Shown here in pieces: positions 14,345 to 21,427 of a stretch of 35,724 nt of DNA. A model generated the notes under the pieces. The model had not been told where the DNA came from and did not search any database. It saw nothing but the letters and a program-made list of their open reading frames with translations. A program made the translations under genes and the position numbers. Position 1 is the stretch's first letter; each line of letters begins with the position of its first letter. This stretch comes from Candidatus Avelusimicrobium alvi (lineage in GTDB: Bacteria > Elusimicrobiota > Elusimicrobia > Elusimicrobiales > Elusimicrobiaceae). The stretch spans positions 37,750-73,473 of the forward strand of contig DCTQ01000068.1 of the NCBI GenBank assembly GCA_002329395.1. Reading direction: 5' to 3'.

Positions 14345-15535
14345 ATGTCTGATATTTTTGAGAAATGCAGGAATTTCAAAGACGCCAAACTGGCTATGCG
14401 TATGGGCATTTACGGCTATTTCCAGCCGATTGAATCCGCCCAGGGGCCGGAAGTGATGTTAGGCGGTAAAAAATATATTATGGCCGGGTCCAACAACTAC
14501 TTAGGCCTGGCGGACGACCCCGAAATGAAAAAAGCGGCCAGCGAAGCCGCCCTGAAATACGGCACCGGCTGCGCGGGTTCGCGCTTCTTAAACGGCAACA
14601 CCAAAGCCGCCGACGAGCTGGAAGCGCGCATCGCCAAATTTAAACGCAAACAAGCGGGGCTTATTTTCTCTACCGGATATCAGATGAACCTGGGCGTGGT
14701 GTCGTGCCTGGTTAAAAAAGGCGACTACGCCATCGTGGACAAGCTGGACCACGCCAGTATTTTGGACGGCGTGAAACTTTCCGACGGCGAAATGGTGCGC
14801 TTTAAACACAACGACCCGGAAGACCTGGAGCGCGTGCTGTCCAAACTGCCGGAAGAAGCCGGCAAACTGATTATCGTAGACGGCGTATTTAGCATGGAGG
14901 GCGATATCTGCCCGCTGCCGGAAATTGTTAAAGCGGCCAAGAAATACGGCGCGCGCATTATCGTAGACGACGCGCACGCCACCGGCATTATCGGCAAAAC
15001 GGGCCGCGGCACCTGCGAGTATTTCGGCCTGGAAAACGGCGAGGTGGACCTGGTGGTGGGAACCTGCTCCAAAACGTTTGCCACCGTCGGCGGTTTTGTG
15101 GTGGGGGATGAAGACATCATCCACTATATCCGCCACAACGCCCGCAGCCAGATTTTCTCCGCCGCGCTGCCGCCCGCTTCCGTGGCTTCCATCACCAAAG
15201 CGCTGGAGCTGATTGAAAACGACACTTCCCGCCGCGACAATCTGTTCCGCCTGACCGCGAAACTTAAAAAAGGCCTGGAAGACCTGGGGTACGATTTGGG
15301 CACCAGCACCACCCCGGTGCTGCCGGTGCACGTGGGCAGCAACGAAAACTGCTTTAAAATGTGGCGTGCGCTGCACGAGCTGGGTATTTTTTCCAACCCG
15401 GTCGTCAGCCCCGCCGTGCCGCCCGGCCGCGCGCTGATGCGCCTGACCTTGATGGCTACGCATACCGACGAACACGTGGATAAAATTATTGACGCGTTCG
15501 CCCAGGCGGGCCGCGCAATCGGCATTATTAAATAG
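14345..15535 (+). CDS. Alpha-oxoamine synthase, probably serine palmitoyltransferase-like
   Basis: 396 residues, PLP enzyme that condenses an amino acid with an acyl thioester. K243 in TCSKTFATVGGF is the PLP lysine; D208/H211 (DDAHATG) and H136 (LDHASI) are the other cofactor contacts. The N-terminal region (GIYGYF-x3-E-x2-QG, GSNNYLGL, YGTGCAGSRFLNG) and the S-K-x-F-x-x-VGGF lysine loop look more like bacterial serine palmitoyltransferases of the Bacteroides type than KBL (LGKALGGA) or BioF. A cysteate-using sulfonolipid enzyme is another option. The start has GAGGA nine bases upstream. It is terminated before the GNAT gene by a hairpin at 15548. Confidence 0.8.
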   Translation: MSDIFEKCRNFKDAKLAMRMGIYGYFQPIESAQGPEVMLGGKKYIMAGSNNYLGLADDPEMKKAASEAALKYGTGCAGSRFLNGNTKAADELEARIAKFKRKQAGLIFSTGYQMNLGVVSCLVKKGDYAIVDKLDHASILDGVKLSDGEMVRFKHNDPEDLERVLSKLPEEAGKLIIVDGVFSMEGDICPLPEIVKAAKKYGARIIVDDAHATGIIGKTGRGTCEYFGLENGEVDLVVGTCSKTFATVGGFVVGDEDIIHYIRHNARSQIFSAALPPASVASITKALELIENDTSRRDNLFRLTAKLKKGLEDLGYDLGTSTTPVLPVHVGSNENCFKMWRALHELGIFSNPVVSPAVPPGRALMRLTLMATHTDEHVDKIIDAFAQAGRAIGIIK

Positions 15536-15547
15536 TTTGTGTATTTC

Positions 15548-15574
15548 AAAACCCCGGTTTTAAGCCGGGGTTTT
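15548..15574 (+). terminator. Intrinsic terminator
   Basis: AAAACCCCGG / CCGGGGTTTT with a seven-base loop, 12 bases after the SPT-like gene and 18 before the next ATG. Read-through may still join the two genes. Confidence 0.8.
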
Positions 15575-15592
15575 GTATTTAGGGTGAGGAAT

Positions 15593-16702
15593 ATGAGTGT
15601 GGAAATCCGTCAAATTACCGACAGCGAATTAAACGAATTTGTAAATTTTCCGTTTGAACTGTATAAGCGGGATCCGTATTGGGTGGGGGAACTGAAAGCC
15701 GACACCAAAAAACTCCTGCGCGCAGACAATGTTTTCTGGACGCACGGCGAGCGGGCTCTTTTTATGGCTTACCAAAACGGCAAGCCCGCCGGGCGCATTC
15801 TGGCGCTTATCAACCGGGCGCATAACGAATACCATCAGGAAAATATCGGTTTTTTCGGCTTTTTTGACTGCGTAAACGATTCGTCCGTTTCGGACGCGTT
15901 GTTTAAAGCGGCCGAAGACTGGCTCCGCTCTAAAGGCGTCACCGCCGTGCGCGGGCCGGCCAATCCGTCCAGCAACCACGTGTACGGCCTTTTGGTGGAC
16001 GGTTTTGACAGTATGCCCGCTATCATGATGCCGTATAATTACCCGTATTACGCGGCACTGATTGAGCGGGCGGGTTTTACCAAAGTGAAAGATTTGCTGG
16101 CGTTTCACCGCACCAAGGATGATAAATTTTCCGAACGGTTTACCAAAGTCTGCGCCCGGTGCGCGCGCGGCAAGGGCATTACGCTCAGGCGGCTGAATTT
16201 GAAAAACTTGGAGCAGGAAGCCGAAATCATCCGCGAAATTTATAACAAAGCCTGGGCGGAAAACTGGGGCTTTGTGCCGCTGAGCAAGCAGGAAATGGCC
16301 GACGTGGTGAACGAATTAAAATTGATTGTGCGACCCGAAGGCACCTGCGTGCTGGAGGCGGACGGCGTACCCGCCGGGTTTTATATTGCCATCCCGAATA
16401 TGAACCACGCTTTAAAGGAGCTGAAGGGCTCGCTGGCGAACCCGTGGCGCATTTTAAAAGCGTTGTGGGCCTGGCGTAAAATTAAGGACGCGCGCTTGAT
16501 TATGCTGGGCGTGGCGCCGGAATTTAGGCAGCGCGGGATTGATTTGATTTTAATCAAGCACATTGTGGACCACGGCGTAGCCGTTTGGAACGAGGCCGAG
16601 CTTTCCTGGGTATTGGAAGACAACGAAGGCATTATCCGGGGGATTGTGGAGTGCGGGTGTCATCCCAGCAAGCGTTACCGGCTGTACCAAAAGGATTTAT
16701 AA
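15593..16702 (+). CDS. GNAT-fold acyltransferase-like protein, large (YghO-like) type
   Basis: 369 residues. Two regions resemble the GNAT fold: about 1-190 (begins with EIRQITDSELNEFVNFPFEL, then an ARILALINRAHNE-type strand) and about 200-369, where LGVAPEFRQRGID gives a Q/R-x-x-G-x-A-like acyl-CoA loop in imperfect form. This layout fits the large N-acyltransferase-like family that includes YghO; in Caulobacter a protein of this kind is reported as the bacterial ceramide synthase. That role is inferred here from the SPT-like neighbour, not shown. The ATG at 15593 has GTGAGGA upstream and sits after the terminator; an earlier ATG at 15539 would put translation through that hairpin. Confidence 0.75.
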   Translation: MSVEIRQITDSELNEFVNFPFELYKRDPYWVGELKADTKKLLRADNVFWTHGERALFMAYQNGKPAGRILALINRAHNEYHQENIGFFGFFDCVNDSSVSDALFKAAEDWLRSKGVTAVRGPANPSSNHVYGLLVDGFDSMPAIMMPYNYPYYAALIERAGFTKVKDLLAFHRTKDDKFSERFTKVCARCARGKGITLRRLNLKNLEQEAEIIREIYNKAWAENWGFVPLSKQEMADVVNELKLIVRPEGTCVLEADGVPAGFYIAIPNMNHALKELKGSLANPWRILKALWAWRKIKDARLIMLGVAPEFRQRGIDLILIKHIVDHGVAVWNEAELSWVLEDNEGIIRGIVECGCHPSKRYRLYQKDL

Positions 16703-16765
16703 CGGCTGTCGTATGTTGCATTTACGTACACGGACTAAAGAAATCTTCTTTAGTCCGTGTTACTT
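16701..16765 (+). repeat. Hairpin repeat, copy 1
   Basis: Begins AACGGCTGTCGTAT at the stop codon of the acyltransferase gene, then ATTTACGT and a perfect 15-bp inverted repeat (16728-16742 with 16746-16760, ACACGGACTAAAGAA arms, three-base loop ATC), then TACTT. It matches copy 2 almost completely. Confidence 0.85.
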
Positions 16766-16927
16766 GTACGGGCAACTATTTTCCATATTTGTGCGATTTT
16801 GCGTTCCCTTGCCTCTCGGCGTACCTGGCAGTACTTCCTCGGGCAACTGGCCACGCAAACTCGCAGCAAATCTGAAAAATCAGCCAATGGTCCGCGAAGG
16901 CAGTCTGTGCCGGACGGCACCTGAATG

Positions 16928-16993
16928 AACGGCTGTCGTATCGTCGGATTTACGTACACGGACTAAAGAAGGTTTCTTTAGTCCGTGTTACTT
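16928..16993 (+). repeat. Hairpin repeat, copy 2
   Basis: Same order as copy 1: AACGGCTGTCGTAT, then ATTTACGT, then the identical 15-bp arms (16956-16970 with 16974-16988) around loop GGT, then TACTT. Copies differ only in a 5-6 base patch and in the loop. Both arms being identical in both copies suggests recent duplication or selection on the hairpin. Confidence 0.85.
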
Positions 16994-17050
16994 ATATGGA
17001 ACAAGAATGTATCGTACCGGGGGAGAGAGCCGCCGGGTAAAAAAGCCAAA

Positions 17051-17089
17051 CAAAGGGCCCTATCCTTCCCACGGGAATAGGGCCTTTTG
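17051..17089 (+). terminator. Intrinsic terminator downstream of the repeats
   Basis: CAAAGGGCCCTAT ... ATAGGGCCTTTTG forms an imperfect stem with one bulge and a short T-run. It could end read-through from the acyltransferase gene or a repeat-derived transcript. Confidence 0.55.
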
Positions 17090-17096
17090 TAACTTT

Positions 17097-17129
17097 GTCC
17101 GGTGGGCGGGTCCCCTCCCGCGTCCGGAC
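17097..17129. other. GC-rich hairpin
   Basis: GTCCGG and CCGGAC form the outer stem, with GCGGG/CCCGC inside. There is no T-run. Role unknown. Confidence 0.35.
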
Positions 17130-17152
17130 GGATGAAATCTATATACTTATGG

Positions 17153-17238
17153 TATGTTATTAAATTTCTTTTTTAAAGCTTAAAAACTAATTAGTTTGAA
17201 AAAGAACTCCGCCCTGATACGGACGGAGTTCTTTTATT
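17153..17238 (+). ncRNA. Candidate small RNA with palindrome and terminator
   Basis: An extended -10-like TG-G-TATGTT (17150-17158) is followed by AT-rich sequence with a perfect 14-bp palindrome (AAACTAATTAGTTT, 17184-17197) and a strong terminator (17199-17236). No ORF lies between. The expected product is about 75 bases. Pattern-based only. Confidence 0.28.
17199..17236. terminator. Intrinsic terminator in the non-coding interval
   Basis: AAAAAGAACTCCG / CGGAGTTCTTTTA with a 12-base loop, T-rich on both strands. Confidence 0.7.
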
Positions 17239-17400
17239 TTCAAGAGGAACGGTGTTTTTACCCCATATAAAAACGCAGTTTCCTCTTTTCCCCTGTGCAG
17301 CTCCCTTGCTCGCGGCCTTTGGCCGTTTATCCCCCGGAGCTTGATGAAATCCGTTTCCTTAACCATACGGTAACTAATCCCGCGTCCCGGGTAAAGCCGG

Positions 17401-17413
17401 AAAAAGGGTTAGT
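17401..17413 (+). repeat. AAAAAGGGTTAGT element, copy 2
   Basis: Same 13-bp core as copies at 11962 and 34123, with upstream similarity to copy 1 (GTAAAgCCGG). Here no gene follows on the plus strand; TAACAAT at 17451 lies at the distance of a -10 box but leads directly into a terminator, so this may be a decayed promoter region. Confidence 0.45.
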
Positions 17414-17455
17414 TTGTTGGGTTGCGGTTCCCCTGCGTTACTTTTGCTCGTAACA

Positions 17456-17487
17456 ATAAAACCCCCGCAGGGAGGCGGGGGTTTTAT
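17456..17487 (-). terminator. Terminator of the pgm-eno-rluD operon
   Basis: ATAAAACCCCCGC / GCGGGGGTTTTAT, six-base loop, 13 bases beyond the RluD-like stop codon on the minus strand. Confidence 0.88.
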
Positions 17488-17500
17488 ATAGCATTTGGGA

Positions 17501-18412
17501 TTATTTTTTAGAAGTGCTGACGCGTTCCCACGCCGCTTCAAAATCCGGCGGGACGGGTGCCTCAAACATCAGTTTTTTGCCCGTCAGCGGGTGTTTAAAT
17601 TCCAGGCGCCGCGCGTGCAGCATCAGGCGGTCCGCCGTGGCGCCGCGGTAGAGCCAGTCCCCCAAAACGGGATATCCCAGCCAGCTTAAATGTACGCGCA
17701 GCTGGTTGGTGCGGCCCGTGCGGGGGTAGAGTTCAATATAGGTAAATCCGTTTTTGCGCTCCAGCACTTTATAGCCGGTGACGGCCACGCGCCCGATATC
17801 CGACGCTTTGATTTTGCCGCCCGCCACGCGCCCGATCGGCACGTCAATGGTGCCTTCGTCGTCCGGCACTTCGCCGCAGGCGATGGAATGATAGGTTTTG
17901 TGCACGTCGCGGTTGGCAAACAGCGCCACCATTTCGGCCTGGAACTCCGGGTTCTTGGCCACCAGCATCACGCCGCTGGTTTCGCGGTCCAGCCGGTGCA
18001 CGAGGCCCGCGCGCGGGGTGGCCGGGTCAAAGCCTTTGGGCGGGTTGGCGAGAATGACGGACACCAGCGTCTCTTCAGACGAGAAAACGGCTTCCGGATG
18101 TTCTTCCCACACCGGGCTCTGCGGGTGCACAAGCATACCGGCGGGTTTTATCAGTACAAAAAAATCTTTTGCGTCGTGGATAATTAAATCGGAAAGTTTG
18201 GTTTTGCTTTCGGCCCGGGGGAATTCAATCGCCACCGTTTCGCCGGCCGTCAGCGGCCAGGAAGGCTTTACTTTTTTGCCGTTGACGGTGATTTTGCCGT
18301 CTTTAATCATTTTCTGCACGAGGGCGCGGGAAAAATCCGGCAGTTCGTCGGCGGCAAAAATGTCCAGGCGGCGGGAGTATCCTTCAAAAATGATTTTTTT
18401 GGTTTCAGGCAT
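17501..18412 (-). CDS. rluD: RluA/RluD-family 23S rRNA pseudouridine synthase
   Basis: 303 residues. An N-terminal S4 RNA-binding domain (about 13-62) is followed by the pseudouridine synthase domain, with the catalytic motif HRLDRETSG (D142 attacks the uridine) and RTGRTNQLRVHL near 230. RluD modifies helix 69 of the large ribosomal subunit; other RluA-type specificities cannot be excluded. Its ATG lies inside the end of lgt (eight-base overlap), so the two are translationally coupled. It is the last gene of the operon before the terminator at 17456. Confidence 0.9.
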   Translation of the reverse strand: MPETKKIIFEGYSRRLDIFAADELPDFSRALVQKMIKDGKITVNGKKVKPSWPLTAGETVAIEFPRAESKTKLSDLIIHDAKDFFVLIKPAGMLVHPQSPVWEEHPEAVFSSEETLVSVILANPPKGFDPATPRAGLVHRLDRETSGVMLVAKNPEFQAEMVALFANRDVHKTYHSIACGEVPDDEGTIDVPIGRVAGGKIKASDIGRVAVTGYKVLERKNGFTYIELYPRTGRTNQLRVHLSWLGYPVLGDWLYRGATADRLMLHARRLEFKHPLTGKKLMFEAPVPPDFEAAWERVSTSKK

Positions 18413-19190
18413 GTTGTTTATCCTTTTTTAAATAACGCCACACGATAAGCGCGGCCAGCGCGCCCAGAAGCGAAAGGCCCTGGGAAGGCGAAAGCCCTAA
18501 AATATATTCGCCCCGGTAATCGCCGCGGAAGAATTCAATAATAAAACGCATCAGGCTGTAGCATATCACGTATTCCACTAAAATTACGCCCGCTTTGTGC
18601 GGTTTTTTATAGGCGTAATGGAGAATAAAAAATAAAACCAGGTTGCCCGCGGCTTCATACAGCTGGGTGGGGTGGATGTGTACGCCCAGCAGTTCCGGCG
18701 CTACCAGTGAATGCGGGTTAGTAAACGCCACGCCCCAGGGCATATCCGTCGGGCGGCCGTGGCAGCAGCCGGCCAGAAAACAGCCGATGCGCCCCAGCGC
18801 GTGCCCCAGCGGCAGGGCGACGATTAAAAAGTCGGACGTTTGTAAAACAGGCAGCCGCTTCTTTTTCATATACCAGACAAGCGCGGCTACGGATACAATC
18901 ATCCCGCCGAAGAATACGAACCCGTAGCGGAAATCGTGCACGATGTTGGAAAGTTTTTCGGCCAGCGTTGCGCCCAGATGCGGCCAGGAAACGAGGATAT
19001 AGAGCAGTTTGCTCCCGGCCAGCGCGCCGATAAACGCAATAAAAATCAGGTTCCAGAAAGTGTCTTTGTCCAGCCCGATTTTTTTCAGGCGCGGCAGCAG
19101 ATACAGCGCGGCCGCCGCATAACCGAGAGCCGTCATCAGCCCGTAGCTGGCCAGCTCAAAGGAGCCTATTTTGAACAGTACCGGATGCAT
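18405..19190 (-). CDS. lgt: Prolipoprotein diacylglyceryl transferase
   Basis: 261 residues with seven predicted membrane segments. It transfers diacylglycerol to the lipobox cysteine of prolipoproteins at the outer face of the inner membrane. The Lgt signature region reads GRIGCFLAGCCHGRPTDMPWG, the Cys-containing variant of the GRIGNF motif. HPTQLYEA and the RFIIEFFRGD end are also diagnostic. The ATG at 19190 is preferred over an upstream extension because GAGG precedes it by seven bases and it overlaps the stop of the upstream hydrolase gene as TAATG. Lipoprotein genes such as 24059 are plausible clients. Confidence 0.92.
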   Translation of the reverse strand: MHPVLFKIGSFELASYGLMTALGYAAAALYLLPRLKKIGLDKDTFWNLIFIAFIGALAGSKLLYILVSWPHLGATLAEKLSNIVHDFRYGFVFFGGMIVSVAALVWYMKKKRLPVLQTSDFLIVALPLGHALGRIGCFLAGCCHGRPTDMPWGVAFTNPHSLVAPELLGVHIHPTQLYEAAGNLVLFFILHYAYKKPHKAGVILVEYVICYSLMRFIIEFFRGDYRGEYILGLSPSQGLSLLGALAALIVWRYLKKDKQHA

Positions 19191-19798
19191 TACAAGGCCT
19201 CCCCGTCGCGTATGGCGTTGCGCATAAATGGGTTTTTCACCCGTTCGTACCCGATGGTGGAACTGCATTTGCCGCCGTAGCTGTGCCCGGCGAAGATTTG
19301 CGTGTCTTCGGGCAGTTTGGAAAGTTTAACGAGGCTTCTGCGCATTTCGCGCGGGTCGGAGGACGGCAGGTCCACGCGGCCGCAGGCGCCGGGGAACAGC
19401 GTATCCCCGGTAAAAAGGGCGTTGCCGATTTTAATGCATACGCCGCCCGCCGTATGGCCGGGGGTGGGGATAATTTCCACGCGGAAGGGTCCCACGTCAA
19501 AGGTTTGTTCGCCGCTGTAGGCGTTTAGCATATGCGCGTCAATGCCGGAGAGAATGACGTCGTTCTTTTCCATATACCCTTTCAGGCGGTGTTTTTCCAG
19601 CAGGTCCTGGGCAAATTTAACGTGGTCAAAATGCCCGTGGGTAAAGAAAACAGCCAGCAGGCGCAGGCCTTTTTCCTGCAGGGTGTGCTCCAAAAAATTC
19701 ATATCCCAGGCCGGGTCAATTAACAGGGCGTCCTGCCCTTCGCTGACGAGGTAGATGCAATTGTCCATCGGGCCCAGATTGATAACGTCTATATTCAT
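19190..19798 (-). CDS. Metallo-beta-lactamase-fold hydrolase, glyoxalase II-like
   Basis: 202 residues, with the two-metal motif H54-x-H56-x-D58-H59 (THGHFDH), H115 in PGHTAGG, D132 in FTGDTLF and H172 in AGHSYGG. This is the single-domain form that lacks the C-terminal substrate domain of true glyoxalase II, so a thioester or related hydrolase is likely but the substrate is unknown. It is linked to lgt by a TAATG stop-start overlap and follows the ftsB-like gene by 22 bases. Confidence 0.88.
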   Translation of the reverse strand: MNIDVINLGPMDNCIYLVSEGQDALLIDPAWDMNFLEHTLQEKGLRLLAVFFTHGHFDHVKFAQDLLEKHRLKGYMEKNDVILSGIDAHMLNAYSGEQTFDVGPFRVEIIPTPGHTAGGVCIKIGNALFTGDTLFPGACGRVDLPSSDPREMRRSLVKLSKLPEDTQIFAGHSYGGKCSSTIGYERVKNPFMRNAIRDGEAL

Positions 19799-19820
19799 AA
19801 AATCCTCTTGCGCGCCTGCG

Positions 19821-20120
19821 CTATTTTACGTGGAAGCGAAACTCAATTTCGCCGGGTTTAACCATATTGTACTGCGTCCGCGCGAGTTCTTCAATATATG
19901 CCGGGTCCTGCTTTTCCAGCAGTTTCATTTTAGCCAGCAGTTCTTCGTGCTGGTTATCCAGCTGTACGCGCTGGCGGGCCAGCTTGCGCATTTCCAGTTT
20001 GTTATGCACCAAACTTAAAAAACTGCTTCCTAAAAAAAACGTAACCACCGCCGCCAGCCCGAAGGCCAGCAGCAGTGGTTTTTTGTTGCGGATTAAAGCT
20101 GCTTTAAGTTCCTGCGTCAT
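19821..20120 (-). CDS. ftsB: FtsB/DivIC-like septum formation protein
   Basis: 99 residues: short cytoplasmic N-terminus, one membrane helix (about 15-37), then a coiled coil (about 38-70) and a small C-terminal domain with the family-typical YIEELARTQYNMVKPGE motif. In other bacteria FtsB joins FtsL and FtsQ to activate septal peptidoglycan synthesis. Position directly after eno, with a TAATG overlap, matches the common eno-ftsB order. Confidence 0.88.
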   Translation of the reverse strand: MTQELKAALIRNKKPLLLAFGLAAVVTFFLGSSFLSLVHNKLEMRKLARQRVQLDNQHEELLAKMKLLEKQDPAYIEELARTQYNMVKPGEIEFRFHVK

Positions 20121-21391
20121 TATTTCTTAAAGGCAGAATCGCACGCGTAGACGGCTTTTTCGCCCAGTTCCGCTTCAATTTGCAGCAGGCGGTTGTACTT
20201 GGCCGTGCGTTCGGAGCGGGCCGGCGCGCCGGTTTTGATGGCGCCGGCGTTGGTGGCCACCGCCAGGTCGGCGATGAAGGTGTCTTCCGTTTCGCCCGAG
20301 CGGTGCGATACGATGCGCGAGTATCCGTTCTGTTTGGCCAGTTCCATCACGTCAATCGTTTCGGACACGGTGCCGATCTGGTTGACTTTAATCAAAATGG
20401 AGTTGGCGGCTTTTTCTTCAATGCCTTTCTGCAGGCGTTTGATGTTGGTGACGAACAAATCGTCGCCCACCAGGTTGATTTTTTTGCCGAGCTTTTTGGT
20501 GATGTGTTTCCAGCCGGCCCAGTCGTCTTCCTGCAGCGGGTCTTCAATGGAGATGAGCGGATACGCGGCGCACCAGGCGGCGTAGATATCCGTCATCTGT
20601 TCGGCGGAGTACATTTTGCCTTCAAAGCGGTAGGCTCCGTCGTGGAAGAATTCGCTGGCGGCGCAGTCCATCGCCAGGGAAATTTCCGGATGGCCGGCCT
20701 TTTTGGCGGCGGCCAGTATGGTTTTTAACACGTCTTCGTGCTTGGAAATTTTAGGAGCGAAACCGCCTTCGTCGCCCACGGCGATTACCATGCCTTCGGA
20801 TTTTAACAGGCTTCTCAGGGAATGGTAGGTTTCGCTGGCTTCGCGCAGGGCTTCGGAAAAGTTCTTGGGCGCGGTGGGCACAATCATAAATTCCTGCACG
20901 TCCAGGCCGGAATCGGCGTGTTTGCCGCCGTTGATGATGTTAAGCATCGGGGCGGGCATTAAATAGGTGTCGTATTCCAAACCGTACACGTTGCGGATGT
21001 GTTGGTAGAGCGGCAGTTTGGCGTGGTGGCAGCCCGCGCGCAGTACGGCCATGGAAACGGCCAGCGTGGCGTTGGCGCCCAGGTTGGATTTGTTTTCCGT
21101 CCCGTCCAGGGCGATCATGCTTTCGTCCACCAGGCGGATGTCGTACGGGTCCATCCCGGCCAGCTGCTGGGAAATGCGTTCCACGTTTTCCACGGCTTTT
21201 AATACGCCTTTGCCGTTGTAGCGTTCGCCGCCGTCGCGCAGTTCAAGCGCTTCGTGCGAGCCGGTGGAAGCTCCGCTGGGCACCGCGGCGGTGCCGGTGT
21301 TGCCGTCGTCCAAAAGCACGTCGGCGGCGATGGTCGGGTATCCGCGCGAGTCCAAAATTTCTCTTGCCGTAATTCTTTTAATGCGAACCAT
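20120..21391 (-). CDS. eno: Enolase
   Basis: 423 residues, converts 2-phosphoglycerate to phosphoenolpyruvate. All key motifs are present: AREILDSRGYPT, PSGASTGSHEALELRD, the metal-binding DCAASEF, SIEDPLQEDDW and GDDLFVTN, the catalytic loop LIKVNQIGTVSET and SHRSGETEDTFIADLAV. The ATG is preceded by AAGGGGG. A perfect seven-pair hairpin sits 16 bases before the ATG. It is second in the operon after the phosphohexomutase. Together with gpmA at 33308 it supplies lower glycolysis. Confidence 0.97.
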   Translation of the reverse strand: MVRIKRITAREILDSRGYPTIAADVLLDDGNTGTAAVPSGASTGSHEALELRDGGERYNGKGVLKAVENVERISQQLAGMDPYDIRLVDESMIALDGTENKSNLGANATLAVSMAVLRAGCHHAKLPLYQHIRNVYGLEYDTYLMPAPMLNIINGGKHADSGLDVQEFMIVPTAPKNFSEALREASETYHSLRSLLKSEGMVIAVGDEGGFAPKISKHEDVLKTILAAAKKAGHPEISLAMDCAASEFFHDGAYRFEGKMYSAEQMTDIYAAWCAAYPLISIEDPLQEDDWAGWKHITKKLGKKINLVGDDLFVTNIKRLQKGIEEKAANSILIKVNQIGTVSETIDVMELAKQNGYSRIVSHRSGETEDTFIADLAVATNAGAIKTGAPARSERTAKYNRLLQIEAELGEKAVYACDSAFKK

Positions 21392-21406
21392 AGTTACAAC
21401 CCCCTT

Positions 21407-21423
21407 CGGCCGCGTGGCGGCCG
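21407..21423 (-). other. Intercistronic hairpin between the mutase gene and eno
   Basis: Perfect stem CGGCCGC / GCGGCCG with three-base loop, ending before the eno ribosome site. No T-run. It may protect or process the mRNA so eno is expressed differently from the mutase. Confidence 0.35.
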
Positions 21424-21427
21424 TTTG

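Larger units (their letters stand above)
16703..17455. other. Long non-coding interval with repeats and several hairpins
   Basis: About 800 bp without a credible gene. It holds two copies of a hairpin repeat, a 160-bp segment between them that can itself fold (CGGGCAACT occurs twice, TTTGCGT/ACGCAAA are inverted), a terminator at 17051, a GC hairpin (17097-17129), a possible small RNA ending at 17236, and one AAAAAGGGTTAGT element at 17401. A 69-codon minus-strand ORF across the repeats (16750-16959) has no ribosome site and is not called. Confidence 0.6.

Noticed and set aside
16750..16959. A 69-codon minus-strand ORF across the repeat region
   Set aside because: No ribosome site, it spans the hairpin repeat, and its composition is not protein-like; best explained as chance in structured non-coding DNA.
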